From contig NZ_DASZGI010000316.1 in NCBI RefSeq assembly GCF_035938995.1, forward strand, positions 1-26,488: DNA of 26,488 nt, read 5' to 3'. The position numbers and the translations under genes are program-made. The notes beneath the pieces are model-generated. The model did not search any database, was not told where the DNA came from, and was given only the letters and a program-made list of their open reading frames with translations. This DNA comes from DASZGI01 sp035938995 (GTDB lineage: Bacteria > Actinomycetota > Actinomycetes > Streptomycetales > Catenulisporaceae). Positions 1 to 8,730 of the stretch are shown here, in pieces. Numbering within the stretch: the first letter of the stretch is position 1; each line of letters begins with the position of its first letter.

Positions 1-2195
1 GCGGCGTCGAGCGTCTCGCTGAGCAGACGGTCGAGTTCGGCGGTCGGCAGCGTCGCGAGCCGGTCGAGGCTTGCGCGCAGGTCGGCCAGCCGGGCGAGCG
101 GAGACTCCGGCGGGGGCTGATACGTATCGAGATAGACCGCCCACGTGACGGGGGAGCCGGGGGCGATCGGCCGCTCGACGATGTCGCGGGCGGTCAGGGT
201 CGGCGCTTCGGCGCGGACGTTGACCAGTTCAGCCTCGCGCGGCGCGGACGCGGCCAGGACGCCGTCGGCCACTTGGGCGCGGCTGGCCTGGGTGACGTAC
301 TCGCGCAGCATCGACTGGCGCAGCACCCGGTAGAGGATCGAGGTCGGCTTCGGCCCCGGGTAGTTCTCCGCCCAGACGTCCGCCATCGGGGCGTGCGCCA
401 GCCATTGGATGTAGTTGACCGGGGCGCTGTTCAGCGTGGCGTCGGCGGCGAGCGGGTCGGTCTCGGACAGCGGGGCGTCCTGCACGCTCGGGTACGGCAC
501 GGGGTAGCTGTCGCGGCCCATCGCGGTATGGATCACCCGCGGGTCCCAGGAGGTCAGGCCGAGCGAGTCGAGCAGGGCGCGGCCGCGGGCGAGGTGTTCG
601 GTCCACCACTCCTGTGCGGGCGCGGCGTTCGGGTCGAGGAAGACGAGCATGTTCCACAGCAGGTCGTCGCCGAGGACGCGGCGGCTGCGGTAGGCCAGGG
701 AGCTGGCGTCCATGCCGAGCACCTGGGCCAGGTTGTCGTCAGGATCGCCGGGGGCACTGATGCGCGGGACCGCGTCGGTGCCGGCCTGCCACGCCGGGAG
801 CAGGAGATTGCCCAGCCGGGCGAGCAGGGAGCGGGCACGGGCGCTTCCGCCGGAAACGTCCGTGCTGGCCTGCGCGGTGAGCGCCAGCGAGGTGGTCGGC
901 AGCACGCCATAGGGTGTCGGCCCGACGCGCAGTGCGGGCAGCGGCCCGCGCGGGCGGACGGTCTGGAACGCGAAGGTGCGCATCGCCTCCTGCTCGGCCG
1001 CGGTGAACTGAGAGGCCATCATCTGGTCGAGGAAGTAGCCGAACGTGGCCGGCCACAGGGCGGTGAGCATGTCGGCGGAGTTGCGTGCGCCGTGGCCGTC
1101 GGCGTAGCGGACGTGACTGAACGCGCTGGCTGGCAGGCCGAGGGCGGCGGCAAACACGGGGCCGTCGGCTGCCGGATCGGCGGCAAGGTCGGCGCCGACC
1201 TCGACAGAGAAGCTGATCGTCTGGTCCGGGTCGGCGGTGCTGTATGCCGAGGAGGCGTCGCTGGTGTTGTTGGTGGGCGCGCCTTGAGGGATGAGGGCGA
1301 GCCCGTCGGTGTAGTGGTGGGCGTTGAGCAGCGTGCTCAGCGCGTCCTGACCGGGGCCGTCAGCGGCCGCGTCGCGTACCCCGAACACCAGGACGCGGTC
1401 GAAGCCGTCCGCCCACTCCTGGTCGGTGAGCGGGATGCGCACGCCCATGCCGACCTGTTCGGCTTCGGCGAAGTCGACCAGCCAGCGCATCCCGGCATCG
1501 ACGGTCAGGCCGTCCGGGAGCGAGCCGTCGTGTGGGGTGAAGCCGACCGCAAGGCTGGGGGTGATTGCCGAGCCTTGGACGGAGCGGGTGGTCCCGGCGC
1601 GTTCGAGCACGACGGTCCAGCTGTCCGGCAGCGCTTGTGTCGTGGGCGCCTGCTCGTAGGAGCTGGCGCGTTGGGCCGGGCTGGGGAAGTCCGGCCGTTC
1701 GGTGGGAGTGCGGCCGGCCAGGTTGGTCGGGGTCATGGCGGCGACGATCCACGCCGCACGCGGCGCGCCGAACTGCGCGGCCACGACCTTCCATGCGGCT
1801 TGTGCCTGGTCGGTCGGGGGCGGGTCGGCCAGCGGCCACAGCGTCTGCCAGTACGTGGTCGCCGCGACGATCTCATCGGACGTCAGTTCCGGCTCGAACG
1901 ACGACGTGCTGATCGTGTCGGGAAAGACGCGCACCAGCAGTTCGGCGCCGGAGGCTGCGGCTGTACCGGGCGCGGCCAGGCCGAACACCGGCGCCGGGAG
2001 GTCCTCGTTCGCGACGAACCGGGTCTCCAGGCGCACGGGCAGCAGCAGGAGGGGTACCTGGGCGGGGAGAGACGTCGCGCCGGGGCGGTCGAGTACGGGC
2101 GCGCCCGGGGCGACCGGCGCGGGGTTGACGGGCACCGGGGTGACGGGCGCTGGGTTGGCGGGCACCGGACTGACTGGCTCAGGAGGCTGGCTCAT
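1..2195 (-). CDS. Giant protein of unknown family, N-terminal 731 codons (partial)
   Basis: The minus-strand frame from the ATG at 2195 stays open to the left edge of the window, so the C-terminus is missing. The protein starts MSQPPEPVSP and has a Pro/Val/Ala-rich N-terminal tail of about 40 residues. A conserved-looking block follows (VPLLLLPVRLETRFV, then LLVRVFPDTI and FEPELTSDEI). I have a vague memory of LPVRxETRF blocks in large uncharacterised bacterial proteins, but I cannot name the family and assign no function. I see no signal peptide or membrane segment in the visible part. The start overlaps the stop of the preceding gene by one base (TGATG), which fixes the start and implies translational coupling as the fourth structural gene of the operon. 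The plus-strand reading frames over this stretch are antisense shadows. Confidence 0.85.
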   Translation of the reverse strand, partial: MSQPPEPVSPVPANPAPVTPVPVNPAPVAPGAPVLDRPGATSLPAQVPLLLLPVRLETRFVANEDLPAPVFGLAAPGTAAASGAELLVRVFPDTISTSSFEPELTSDEIVAATTYWQTLWPLADPPPTDQAQAAWKVVAAQFGAPRAAWIVAAMTPTNLAGRTPTERPDFPSPAQRASSYEQAPTTQALPDSWTVVLERAGTTRSVQGSAITPSLAVGFTPHDGSLPDGLTVDAGMRWLVDFAEAEQVGMGVRIPLTDQEWADGFDRVLVFGVRDAAADGPGQDALSTLLNAHHYTDGLALIPQGAPTNNTSDASSAYSTADPDQTISFSVEVGADLAADPAADGPVFAAALGLPASAFSHVRYADGHGARNSADMLTALWPATFGYFLDQMMASQFTAAEQEAMRTFAFQTVRPRGPLPALRVGPTPYGVLPTTSLALTAQASTDVSGGSARARSLLARLGNLLLPAWQAGTDAVPRISAPGDPDDNLAQVLGMDASSLAYRSRRVLGDDLLWNMLVFLDPNAAPAQEWWTEHLARGRALLDSLGLTSWDPRVIHTAMGRDSYPVPYPSVQDAPLSETDPLAADATLNSAPVNYIQWLAHAPMADVWAENYPGPKPTSILYRVLRQSMLREYVTQASRAQVADGVLAASAPREAELVNVRAEAPTLTARDIVERPIAPGSPVTWAVYLDTYQPPPESPLARLADLRASLDRLATLPTAELDRLLSETLDA

Positions 2196-5100
2196 CACTG
2201 CTCCGGAATCATCAGGTCGGCGTGGATGCCGACGCGGAACGGCAACCGGGCGGTGATATAAGCGGTCTGCGCTGCGTCGGCGCCCCATGCGTACGCGGCG
2301 TCAGGTCCGGTGACCGCGGTGCCAGTGGGGTGCTCGCCAGCCGAGAGGAACGGCGGGATGACCTGCTGCCCGAGGATGCGCGCCATCGTCGCGGAGGGCA
2401 CCAGCAGGTCGGTGAACGGCGGCAGCAGCGGTCCCTGAGACCCATTGATCTGCGGCGCGATCGGCTGGGCGATGTGCGCGTGCACGGCGTCGACCTGTGC
2501 CTGCGTTGTCGCCTGAACTGCCCCGGTGGCGAAGTTGGTCCAGGCGAGGTCAGCCCACTGAGTCATGCTGCCGTCGGCCGAGGGTTCGAGCCCGAATCTC
2601 GGGCCGGACGGATGCTGCTGGAAGACGAAGAAGTAGCCCGGCGAACCATTGCCGCCCTTGGCGTCGGCGGCAGAGAGGTTGAAGCCGAAGAAGTTCATGT
2701 CCGGGCCCAGCAGTCCACTGAAGATCGGGTGCAGGGTGGGCGCCGTGTCGTCGATCGTGCGCTGATCGCCCTGGATCGTCGCCTTCGCCGCGTAGACGAG
2801 GGCGTCCGGATAGCGGCGCAGCAGTTCGCCGCGCACGAGCAGCACGACCGGATCGGGCACGCTGGCGGGGCGGTTCGGATGCGTGCCGAGGCCGCCGACC
2901 AGCGACCAGGTGACGATCGGCGGGATGTCCTTGAGGAACTCGGCCAGCGCCTTCGGGTCGGTCGGGTCGCCGGGCTGCGGGACGTAGCCGCGCACGTCCC
3001 AGAACTGGCGGAAGTACGTGCCCATACAGTCGGTCGGGTATCCGGCGAACAGCAGCTGGCGCGCCATCTCGTGGCTCAGCCCGACCATGTAGGACTCGAT
3101 GAACGCGGGGTTCGCCTGCACGAGGCCGACGGTGTCGTTCGGGATCTGATCGGCGCCGGGCATGATGTATTGCACCGACAGGTCACGCAGCGGCGCGTAC
3201 ATCGGCTGGGGGAATGACGGCGCGGCCATGACCTCGCGGATCGGGTCGGCCGGGTGCCAGTTCAGCCACGCGCCGACCTGAACGCGCGAGCGCATCAGGG
3301 CGGCGACCGTGTCAGCGGGTTGCAATCGCTGCATCAGGGTGCTGCTCAGCGCGGGGGCGTCCAGGGCAGCGGCCTGCGGCGGATCCGGTGCGACGGCGGC
3401 CCATGCCTCGGCCAGCGGGGTCAGCGCTTGGCGGAAAAGCGCGGCGTCAGGCGAGTCTCCGCCGCCGGATGTACCGCCCGGCGCCACGTTTGCGCCAGGC
3501 GTAGTGATCACGAAGTCCGGGCGCGGGGGAGTGGCGGCGATGACGTCGGGCGAGACGGTCACCGGGTTCACCGGTTCGGGCGCGTCGATGTCGATGGTGA
3601 CGGTGAACTCGCCCACCGGTGTATCAGCACGCAGCGTCAGCGGGAACCAGCGGCGCCACGGCTCGCCGCCTCCCGATCCGCCACTACCCGACCCGCCGCT
3701 CCCACCGCCCACATCCTCGATGGGCACCAAGCCGCCGGGCGGCGCGAGCGGCGGCAGGATGCGCGCCGTGCCCGCGTTCACCGCGGCGAGCAGGGAGCCC
3801 GGCGTGACCCGGATTCCGGTGAGCGCGGCCTGCCGGCGGCGCAGCAGGCTCGTTGGGTGGGTCAGGCGGCGGGCGGCGGGCGACAGCAGCCGCGCGGGAA
3901 TCCGGCTCGCCTCCACGGCGGCGCGCACGGTTGTCGGGCTGGCGAGGACTTTGGCGTGCAGCGGCGCGGTCAGCGCGAGCACGGTGGTGTCCTGGGCGAG
4001 TGACAGCTGGGTGTGCAGCATCGTCATCGTGGCGCGGGCCAGCTGCGCCCGGCGCAGTGCCGCGTTGGCCGCCTCGATACCGGCCACCTGCTGCCAGGCC
4101 GACGCCATCAGCGCCGTCTGCTCGGCCTGGACGACCTGCGTGCCCATTCCGGCGACCGTGCGGTTGCGCGGGTCGAGGCTCAGTTCGTCGAGCCACCCGG
4201 TGCCGCCCGGCGCGACGCTGCCGACCCCGGCCGGCCAGTGCCCGTACATCGGCGGCACGACCTGCGGATCAGGTGCGGTGGGATCGTCGACCAGCGGTGA
4301 AACCCGGTTCACCAGGGCGGCGACCGCGGTCTGGAAGTCGGTGCGGCCCGGATCCGGCCACGGGCTCGTGGTCGCGACGATGCTCTGCAGGGCGCCCTGG
4401 AGCATCAGCGGCTGCCCGGCGCTCGGGATTCCGGGCATCGGGGCGTCCACCGCCATCGGCCGCTCGCCGATCTCGGCGCCGAGCTTTCGCGGCACCAGGC
4501 GGCGCACGAGCGACTCGAAGTCGCCCTGGTCGCTGGTGTGGAACCCGAACTGGTAGTAGACGGGCAGGCGCAGCGGTGCGCCGGTGGAGGACGTCCACGC
4601 CGGGTCGGAGGTGTGCACGGCGGAGATGTCCATGCCGAGGCCCGCGAGCCGCCCGATCTCGAATGCGGGTACGACGAACGCGGTGTACGTGGTCTCGGGG
4701 TCCAGCCGGCGCGGGCACAGCAGGCGGGAGATCGCGTCGGTGCCGGCCGCGAGCCCTGCGTCCCCGGAGACCTGGGCATGGGCCCAGTTCCACGCGTCGT
4801 CCAGGGATTGCAGCCCGGCGACGGACAGCACGTCGATGGCGGGCAGCGGGTTGACCACGCCGGGTACGGGCGCGTACTCGGCCCCGGCGAGCACGACCAG
4901 GGCGATCCAGGGCCGCAGCCGATCGCCGGCCGGCGCCGCGGGGGTGAACAGCCAGGGCAGGTCGGGGGTGTCGAACTCGATGCCGGCCAGGTAGTTCGGC
5001 TCGAAGTTCGGCGTCGAGTCCTTCGGCTCGGTGCGCACCACGTGCCGCGGGTCGATGCCGAGCACGTCGCCGGGCCCGAAGGTGTGCACGGTGACCGTGG

Positions 5101-5275
5101 GCACCGGGGTGACGCTGTCCCGGCCGGACGCGGTGACGTTCATGTCGACGGTGACGGTGGGCCGGTCGGGCAGCGAGCCGCCGTAGTCCGGGTTGTCCAG
5201 CGTCGTCGCGATGCCCTGGCGGGCCCAGGCGATGAAGTGGTGGCGGCCGAACTCGTCGTCGGTGGGCGGCGTCAT
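2195..5275 (-). CDS. 1026-aa protein of unknown family with a Gly/Ser linker
   Basis: The protein starts MTPPTDDEFGRHHFIAWARQ and has no signal peptide or clear transmembrane helix, so it is probably cytoplasmic or exported by a non-Sec route. An N-terminal half (about 1-520) and a C-terminal half (about 540-1026) are separated by a Gly/Ser-rich linker at residues 521-537, suggesting two domains. The C-terminal half contains aromatic blocks such as GYFFVFQQHPSGPRFGL and ends ARLPFRVGIHADLMIPEQ. I recognise no catalytic motif. The start is fixed by a 4-nt ATGA overlap with the upstream 1152-aa gene; the stop overlaps the next start by one base. The open frame extends far upstream of this ATG, but that part reads as low-complexity Arg/Ala shadow of the neighbouring gene. 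Function is unknown; context ties it to the PLD and DUF6603 proteins. Confidence 0.9.
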   Translation of the reverse strand: MTPPTDDEFGRHHFIAWARQGIATTLDNPDYGGSLPDRPTVTVDMNVTASGRDSVTPVPTVTVHTFGPGDVLGIDPRHVVRTEPKDSTPNFEPNYLAGIEFDTPDLPWLFTPAAPAGDRLRPWIALVVLAGAEYAPVPGVVNPLPAIDVLSVAGLQSLDDAWNWAHAQVSGDAGLAAGTDAISRLLCPRRLDPETTYTAFVVPAFEIGRLAGLGMDISAVHTSDPAWTSSTGAPLRLPVYYQFGFHTSDQGDFESLVRRLVPRKLGAEIGERPMAVDAPMPGIPSAGQPLMLQGALQSIVATTSPWPDPGRTDFQTAVAALVNRVSPLVDDPTAPDPQVVPPMYGHWPAGVGSVAPGGTGWLDELSLDPRNRTVAGMGTQVVQAEQTALMASAWQQVAGIEAANAALRRAQLARATMTMLHTQLSLAQDTTVLALTAPLHAKVLASPTTVRAAVEASRIPARLLSPAARRLTHPTSLLRRRQAALTGIRVTPGSLLAAVNAGTARILPPLAPPGGLVPIEDVGGGSGGSGSGGSGGGEPWRRWFPLTLRADTPVGEFTVTIDIDAPEPVNPVTVSPDVIAATPPRPDFVITTPGANVAPGGTSGGGDSPDAALFRQALTPLAEAWAAVAPDPPQAAALDAPALSSTLMQRLQPADTVAALMRSRVQVGAWLNWHPADPIREVMAAPSFPQPMYAPLRDLSVQYIMPGADQIPNDTVGLVQANPAFIESYMVGLSHEMARQLLFAGYPTDCMGTYFRQFWDVRGYVPQPGDPTDPKALAEFLKDIPPIVTWSLVGGLGTHPNRPASVPDPVVLLVRGELLRRYPDALVYAAKATIQGDQRTIDDTAPTLHPIFSGLLGPDMNFFGFNLSAADAKGGNGSPGYFFVFQQHPSGPRFGLEPSADGSMTQWADLAWTNFATGAVQATTQAQVDAVHAHIAQPIAPQINGSQGPLLPPFTDLLVPSATMARILGQQVIPPFLSAGEHPTGTAVTGPDAAYAWGADAAQTAYITARLPFRVGIHADLMIPEQ

Positions 5276-8200
5276 CCGGTCACCGCCTCGTGCGCGGCGA
5301 GGACCTGGACGTCGTCGCGCTGCTCGGGATGCGCCGCGAGGAAGGAGGAGAGCGCGACCTTCGCCTCGTAGTAGGTGGTGGCGGACGCGAGCACGTCGGT
5401 GCGCGGCGTCAGGTCGAGCGTGCTGGCGATGAGATACCCGGTGTGCTGGACCGCGATCGGACCGGGGACGTTGACGGCGAAGGCGCGAAGGCCGGTCGTG
5501 GCGGCGGCCGCGGGCGCGCGCGTGGCGGTCAGCGCGGCGTGCACGGCGGCGGGCATCCGGTAGAGCTGCCCCACCCGGGACACCTTCCCGTAGTCGTCGA
5601 TGATCTTGGTGACGTACTGGATCGTGCGAGGCGCGTCCTTGCCGCCCCGCAGCGGCGCGTCGCCGAGCTGCACGCCCGCGTCGAAGGGCTCGTAGGACTG
5701 CGAGCTGACCTTGTCCGCGTCGCTCATGTCGCTGAACTGCGCGGGGGCGAAGGGCTCGGACAGCTTCGTGACGGCGGCGGGCTGCTGATTCAGCTGCACG
5801 TCGGTGATGGCGAACCCGGTGCCATCGGTGGGCTGCGCGTTGTCGAACTTGGTGATCTGCACGTCGAGCGGCACGACGATCTCGCGCACCCGCAGCACCC
5901 CGGTCGGCTGCACCACGAGCGTCGTCGGGTCCGCCGTGATCGAGCGCAGCGTGACGCCGGGGGCGCCCTCCGCGGGCAGGCCGACGCTCCAGTTGCGCGG
6001 GTCGCCGAGCGCGGCGGTCAGCTGCGGCAGCACCTGCGCCGGCGGCAGTGTGGCCTGGTTCTGGTCGCCCCAGGTCAGGTCGATCGACGCGCTGACGCTG
6101 AAGAAGAGGAAGGTGAGCGAGGCGTCGCCGTGCAGGTGCCACGGGGTCGGCCCGGACAGCGAGGCGTCGAGGGTGACCCCGGCGAGCGTCGAGCCGTCGA
6201 AGCTGATGTCGAATCCGGCGGAGAAGTCGAACTCGAAGGAGAAGGGGCTGAAGATGAACAGGGCGTCGAAGCCGATGTATCCGTGCACGGCGAATCCGCC
6301 GGCCGCGGCGTAGGCGTCGACGTTGGCGCCGAACTGGAGCGAGTTCGAGGTGACCGCGAGGTAGGCCGAGGCGCCGAGCCGGGGGTTGTCGCCGCTGCCG
6401 AGGCTGATGCTGAGCCGGGCCAGCTTGGGCACGTCGGGCGGCGGGGTGAAGTGCGGGTTGAAGCCGCCGAGGGAGAACAGGAAGTCCGGGTTCGCACCCC
6501 AGTTCAGCCGCAGCGCCAGGTCGCCGCCGAGCTGGAACGCGAGCAGGTAGGAGTCGTACATGGTGCCGTCGATCGCGAGCTTCGACAGGCCGAAGTCGAT
6601 CGTGCCGAGCACCTGGATCTTCAGCGAGATCAGCGGGAAGTCGGGGGAGGGGATGCTCGCCTTGATCTCGCCGAGGATCGCCAGCCGGATCGGGTCCGGC
6701 ACCTCGAGGACGAGGCCGACCTCGAGGTCGATCAGCGTCGGGCTGCCCCAGCCGATCGAGAACATCGGGCCGAACAGATACCTGCCCTGCTGCGGCGGGA
6801 AGAAGGACTCGATCTCGCTGATGATCTTCGTGGCGTCGGCGACCGGGTCGGGTGGGAAGAGGATGTTGTCGAGGGTGTGGGCGCGCAGCCCCGCCTGCAA
6901 CGCGTCGAACGCCATCGTCCGGTTCACGCCGCCGAGTCCGCCGACCCCGTTGAGGGTGAAGCCGAGGCCGAGCTGGATCGGCGGGAACTCGAAGGTGATG
7001 ATCATCAGGAACGAGTAGCCGTCCGACCCGTCGGGCAGCTTGGTGTCCAGGACGGCGATGACCTTGACCGCGACGATGTCGGCGAGCGTGACGTCGAGGA
7101 CGCCGGCGTAGCGGCCCTGGGTCGGGTCGAGGGAGATGAAGCCGCCGCCCGCGGCCAGGCCCGCGTCGATCTGGATGCCGAGCCCGGTCGGGGGCTTGAA
7201 GCCGAGCTGGAGGTCGACCGGGCCGAGGTTGCCGCGCTGGAAGTTGAGGTCCGCGGAGATGCCGAGCCGCTGCACGGCGACCTGGAGCGGGCCGAGGGCC
7301 GCCGAGCCGTCGAAGCTGATCTCCAGGGGCAGGTCGGGCTGTCCTAGGGTGAGCGCCAGGTGCAGGGTGTCGAGGTGGAAGGGCCCGAGGTCGGCGTTCA
7401 GGCCGATGTCGAAATGCGGGCTGGCGTTGCCCTCGACGAACAATCCGTTGGTGGAGGACCAGCCGACGGTGAGGTTGAAGTCGAGCGTGACGTCGATCGG
7501 GATGAGCGAGGCGAGGAACGAGTCCAGGTGCTTGGTGCTCAGGTTGAGCACCCCGTTGGTCAGTGCGGCGGATACCAGGGCGCTGAGTCGCCCCCCGTTG
7601 ACGTCCACGCCGGCGCCGACGCCCACGACGCCGACCGTGATGCCGAGTCCGTCGGCCACGCTGAGCAGGTTCATCGGCGTCTTGTCGGCGTTGCCGAGCG
7701 TGAGCGTGGCCAGGATGTGGCCGTCGAGCACGTCGGCGACGCCGCCCACGGTCAGGTTGTTGCGGATCGACGGCGGCGACCCGGCCCGGTAGATCAGCGC
7801 GATGCCGTCGTCCACCGTCAGGGACGCGTCCACCGAGAAGGTGATGGTGTCGCTGATCGGGAAGCTGAGGTCGGCGGAGCCGACCACGTAGGGCGCGAAC
7901 GCGATGCCGGCGTCGGTGCCGCCGTCCGTCGTGGGCCGCAGCGCGGCCACGCTGACCCCGACGTCGACACCCAGGGCCCGGATGATGCTCAGCAGCAGCT
8001 GGATCTTCGGGTCCGTGTCGGCCGCCGCCCCGTCGCCGCCCGTGAGCGCGGCCTCCGAGCGCCGGGGCAGCGGCCGGATGGCGACGTTGGCGGTGATTCC
8101 GGCGATGAGCCTGCCGAGGGCGGCGACGAGCAGATCAGGGTCCGCGTTCGGCTGCCCCCACTGGTACACCTCGCCGAGCAGCCCTCTGATGTCGCTGAAC

Positions 8201-8730
8201 AGCCGCGGCACCCGATCCCAGTGCACGATGCACCGCACGTGGCGGACCTGGTAGATCGCCGGATCGGCCTCGAAGGCGGCCAGTTCGACCACGCCGGCGA
8301 ACTGCAGCAGGCCCAGCGGGATCGCCGTGGCGCTCTGCAGCGCCGTGGCGACGAAGTGGTCGAGCAGCCGCGGGACGAACTGGTCGACGATGTCGGTCGC
8401 GGTCAGGTAGTCGCCGAGGGCGGAGAACCCGTTCACGACCGCGTCGACGCCCTGGAGGAACTCGGCGAGCGCGACGCCGACCTGGGCGTAGGAGGCGTCG
8501 AGTTCGAGCCCTGTCGTACCGGCGTCGATGCCGACCTGGAGCTGTTCGACGGCGGTGACCAGTCCGCTGAGGTCCATCGCGGCCAGCCCGATGTCCGTGG
8601 CCTCCGGCGGCAGATCCCAGCCGAGCATGGCGAGCAGGTCCCGGGGGCCGTCCGGGCTCTCCAGCCGGGCGGCGATGTCGGTGAGGATCACGCCGATGCG
8701 CTGGAACGCCTGATCGAGTGAGGACGGCAT
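5272..8730 (-). CDS. DUF6603-like large beta-rich protein (1152 aa)
   Basis: The start MPSSLDQAFQRIGVILTDIA is fixed by a TGATG overlap with the upstream PLD gene. Three zones are visible. Residues 1 to about 245 are mainly helical. Residues about 280-900 are a long run of short alternating hydrophobic/polar beta strands rich in Gly, Asp and Asn (for example VGVVGVGAGVDVNGGRLSAL and LGPFHLDTLHLALTLGQPDL). The rest is a mixed C-terminal domain ending AAHEAVTG. The strand repeats match my memory of the DUF6603 family, whose function is not established. Such repeats could form an elongated groove or beta-solenoid, which would suit lipid or polymer binding, but that is inference. No signal peptide is evident. 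It is the third cistron of the operon counting the leader, and its stop overlaps the next start (ATGA). Confidence 0.88.
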   Translation of the reverse strand: MPSSLDQAFQRIGVILTDIAARLESPDGPRDLLAMLGWDLPPEATDIGLAAMDLSGLVTAVEQLQVGIDAGTTGLELDASYAQVGVALAEFLQGVDAVVNGFSALGDYLTATDIVDQFVPRLLDHFVATALQSATAIPLGLLQFAGVVELAAFEADPAIYQVRHVRCIVHWDRVPRLFSDIRGLLGEVYQWGQPNADPDLLVAALGRLIAGITANVAIRPLPRRSEAALTGGDGAAADTDPKIQLLLSIIRALGVDVGVSVAALRPTTDGGTDAGIAFAPYVVGSADLSFPISDTITFSVDASLTVDDGIALIYRAGSPPSIRNNLTVGGVADVLDGHILATLTLGNADKTPMNLLSVADGLGITVGVVGVGAGVDVNGGRLSALVSAALTNGVLNLSTKHLDSFLASLIPIDVTLDFNLTVGWSSTNGLFVEGNASPHFDIGLNADLGPFHLDTLHLALTLGQPDLPLEISFDGSAALGPLQVAVQRLGISADLNFQRGNLGPVDLQLGFKPPTGLGIQIDAGLAAGGGFISLDPTQGRYAGVLDVTLADIVAVKVIAVLDTKLPDGSDGYSFLMIITFEFPPIQLGLGFTLNGVGGLGGVNRTMAFDALQAGLRAHTLDNILFPPDPVADATKIISEIESFFPPQQGRYLFGPMFSIGWGSPTLIDLEVGLVLEVPDPIRLAILGEIKASIPSPDFPLISLKIQVLGTIDFGLSKLAIDGTMYDSYLLAFQLGGDLALRLNWGANPDFLFSLGGFNPHFTPPPDVPKLARLSISLGSGDNPRLGASAYLAVTSNSLQFGANVDAYAAAGGFAVHGYIGFDALFIFSPFSFEFDFSAGFDISFDGSTLAGVTLDASLSGPTPWHLHGDASLTFLFFSVSASIDLTWGDQNQATLPPAQVLPQLTAALGDPRNWSVGLPAEGAPGVTLRSITADPTTLVVQPTGVLRVREIVVPLDVQITKFDNAQPTDGTGFAITDVQLNQQPAAVTKLSEPFAPAQFSDMSDADKVSSQSYEPFDAGVQLGDAPLRGGKDAPRTIQYVTKIIDDYGKVSRVGQLYRMPAAVHAALTATRAPAAAATTGLRAFAVNVPGPIAVQHTGYLIASTLDLTPRTDVLASATTYYEAKVALSSFLAAHPEQRDDVQVLAAHEAVTG

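Noticed and set aside
273..2261. 662-codon plus-strand open frame
   Set aside because: It is antisense to the giant minus-strand gene, is Arg/Gly/Val-rich without domains, and results from high GC in the third position of the true frame.
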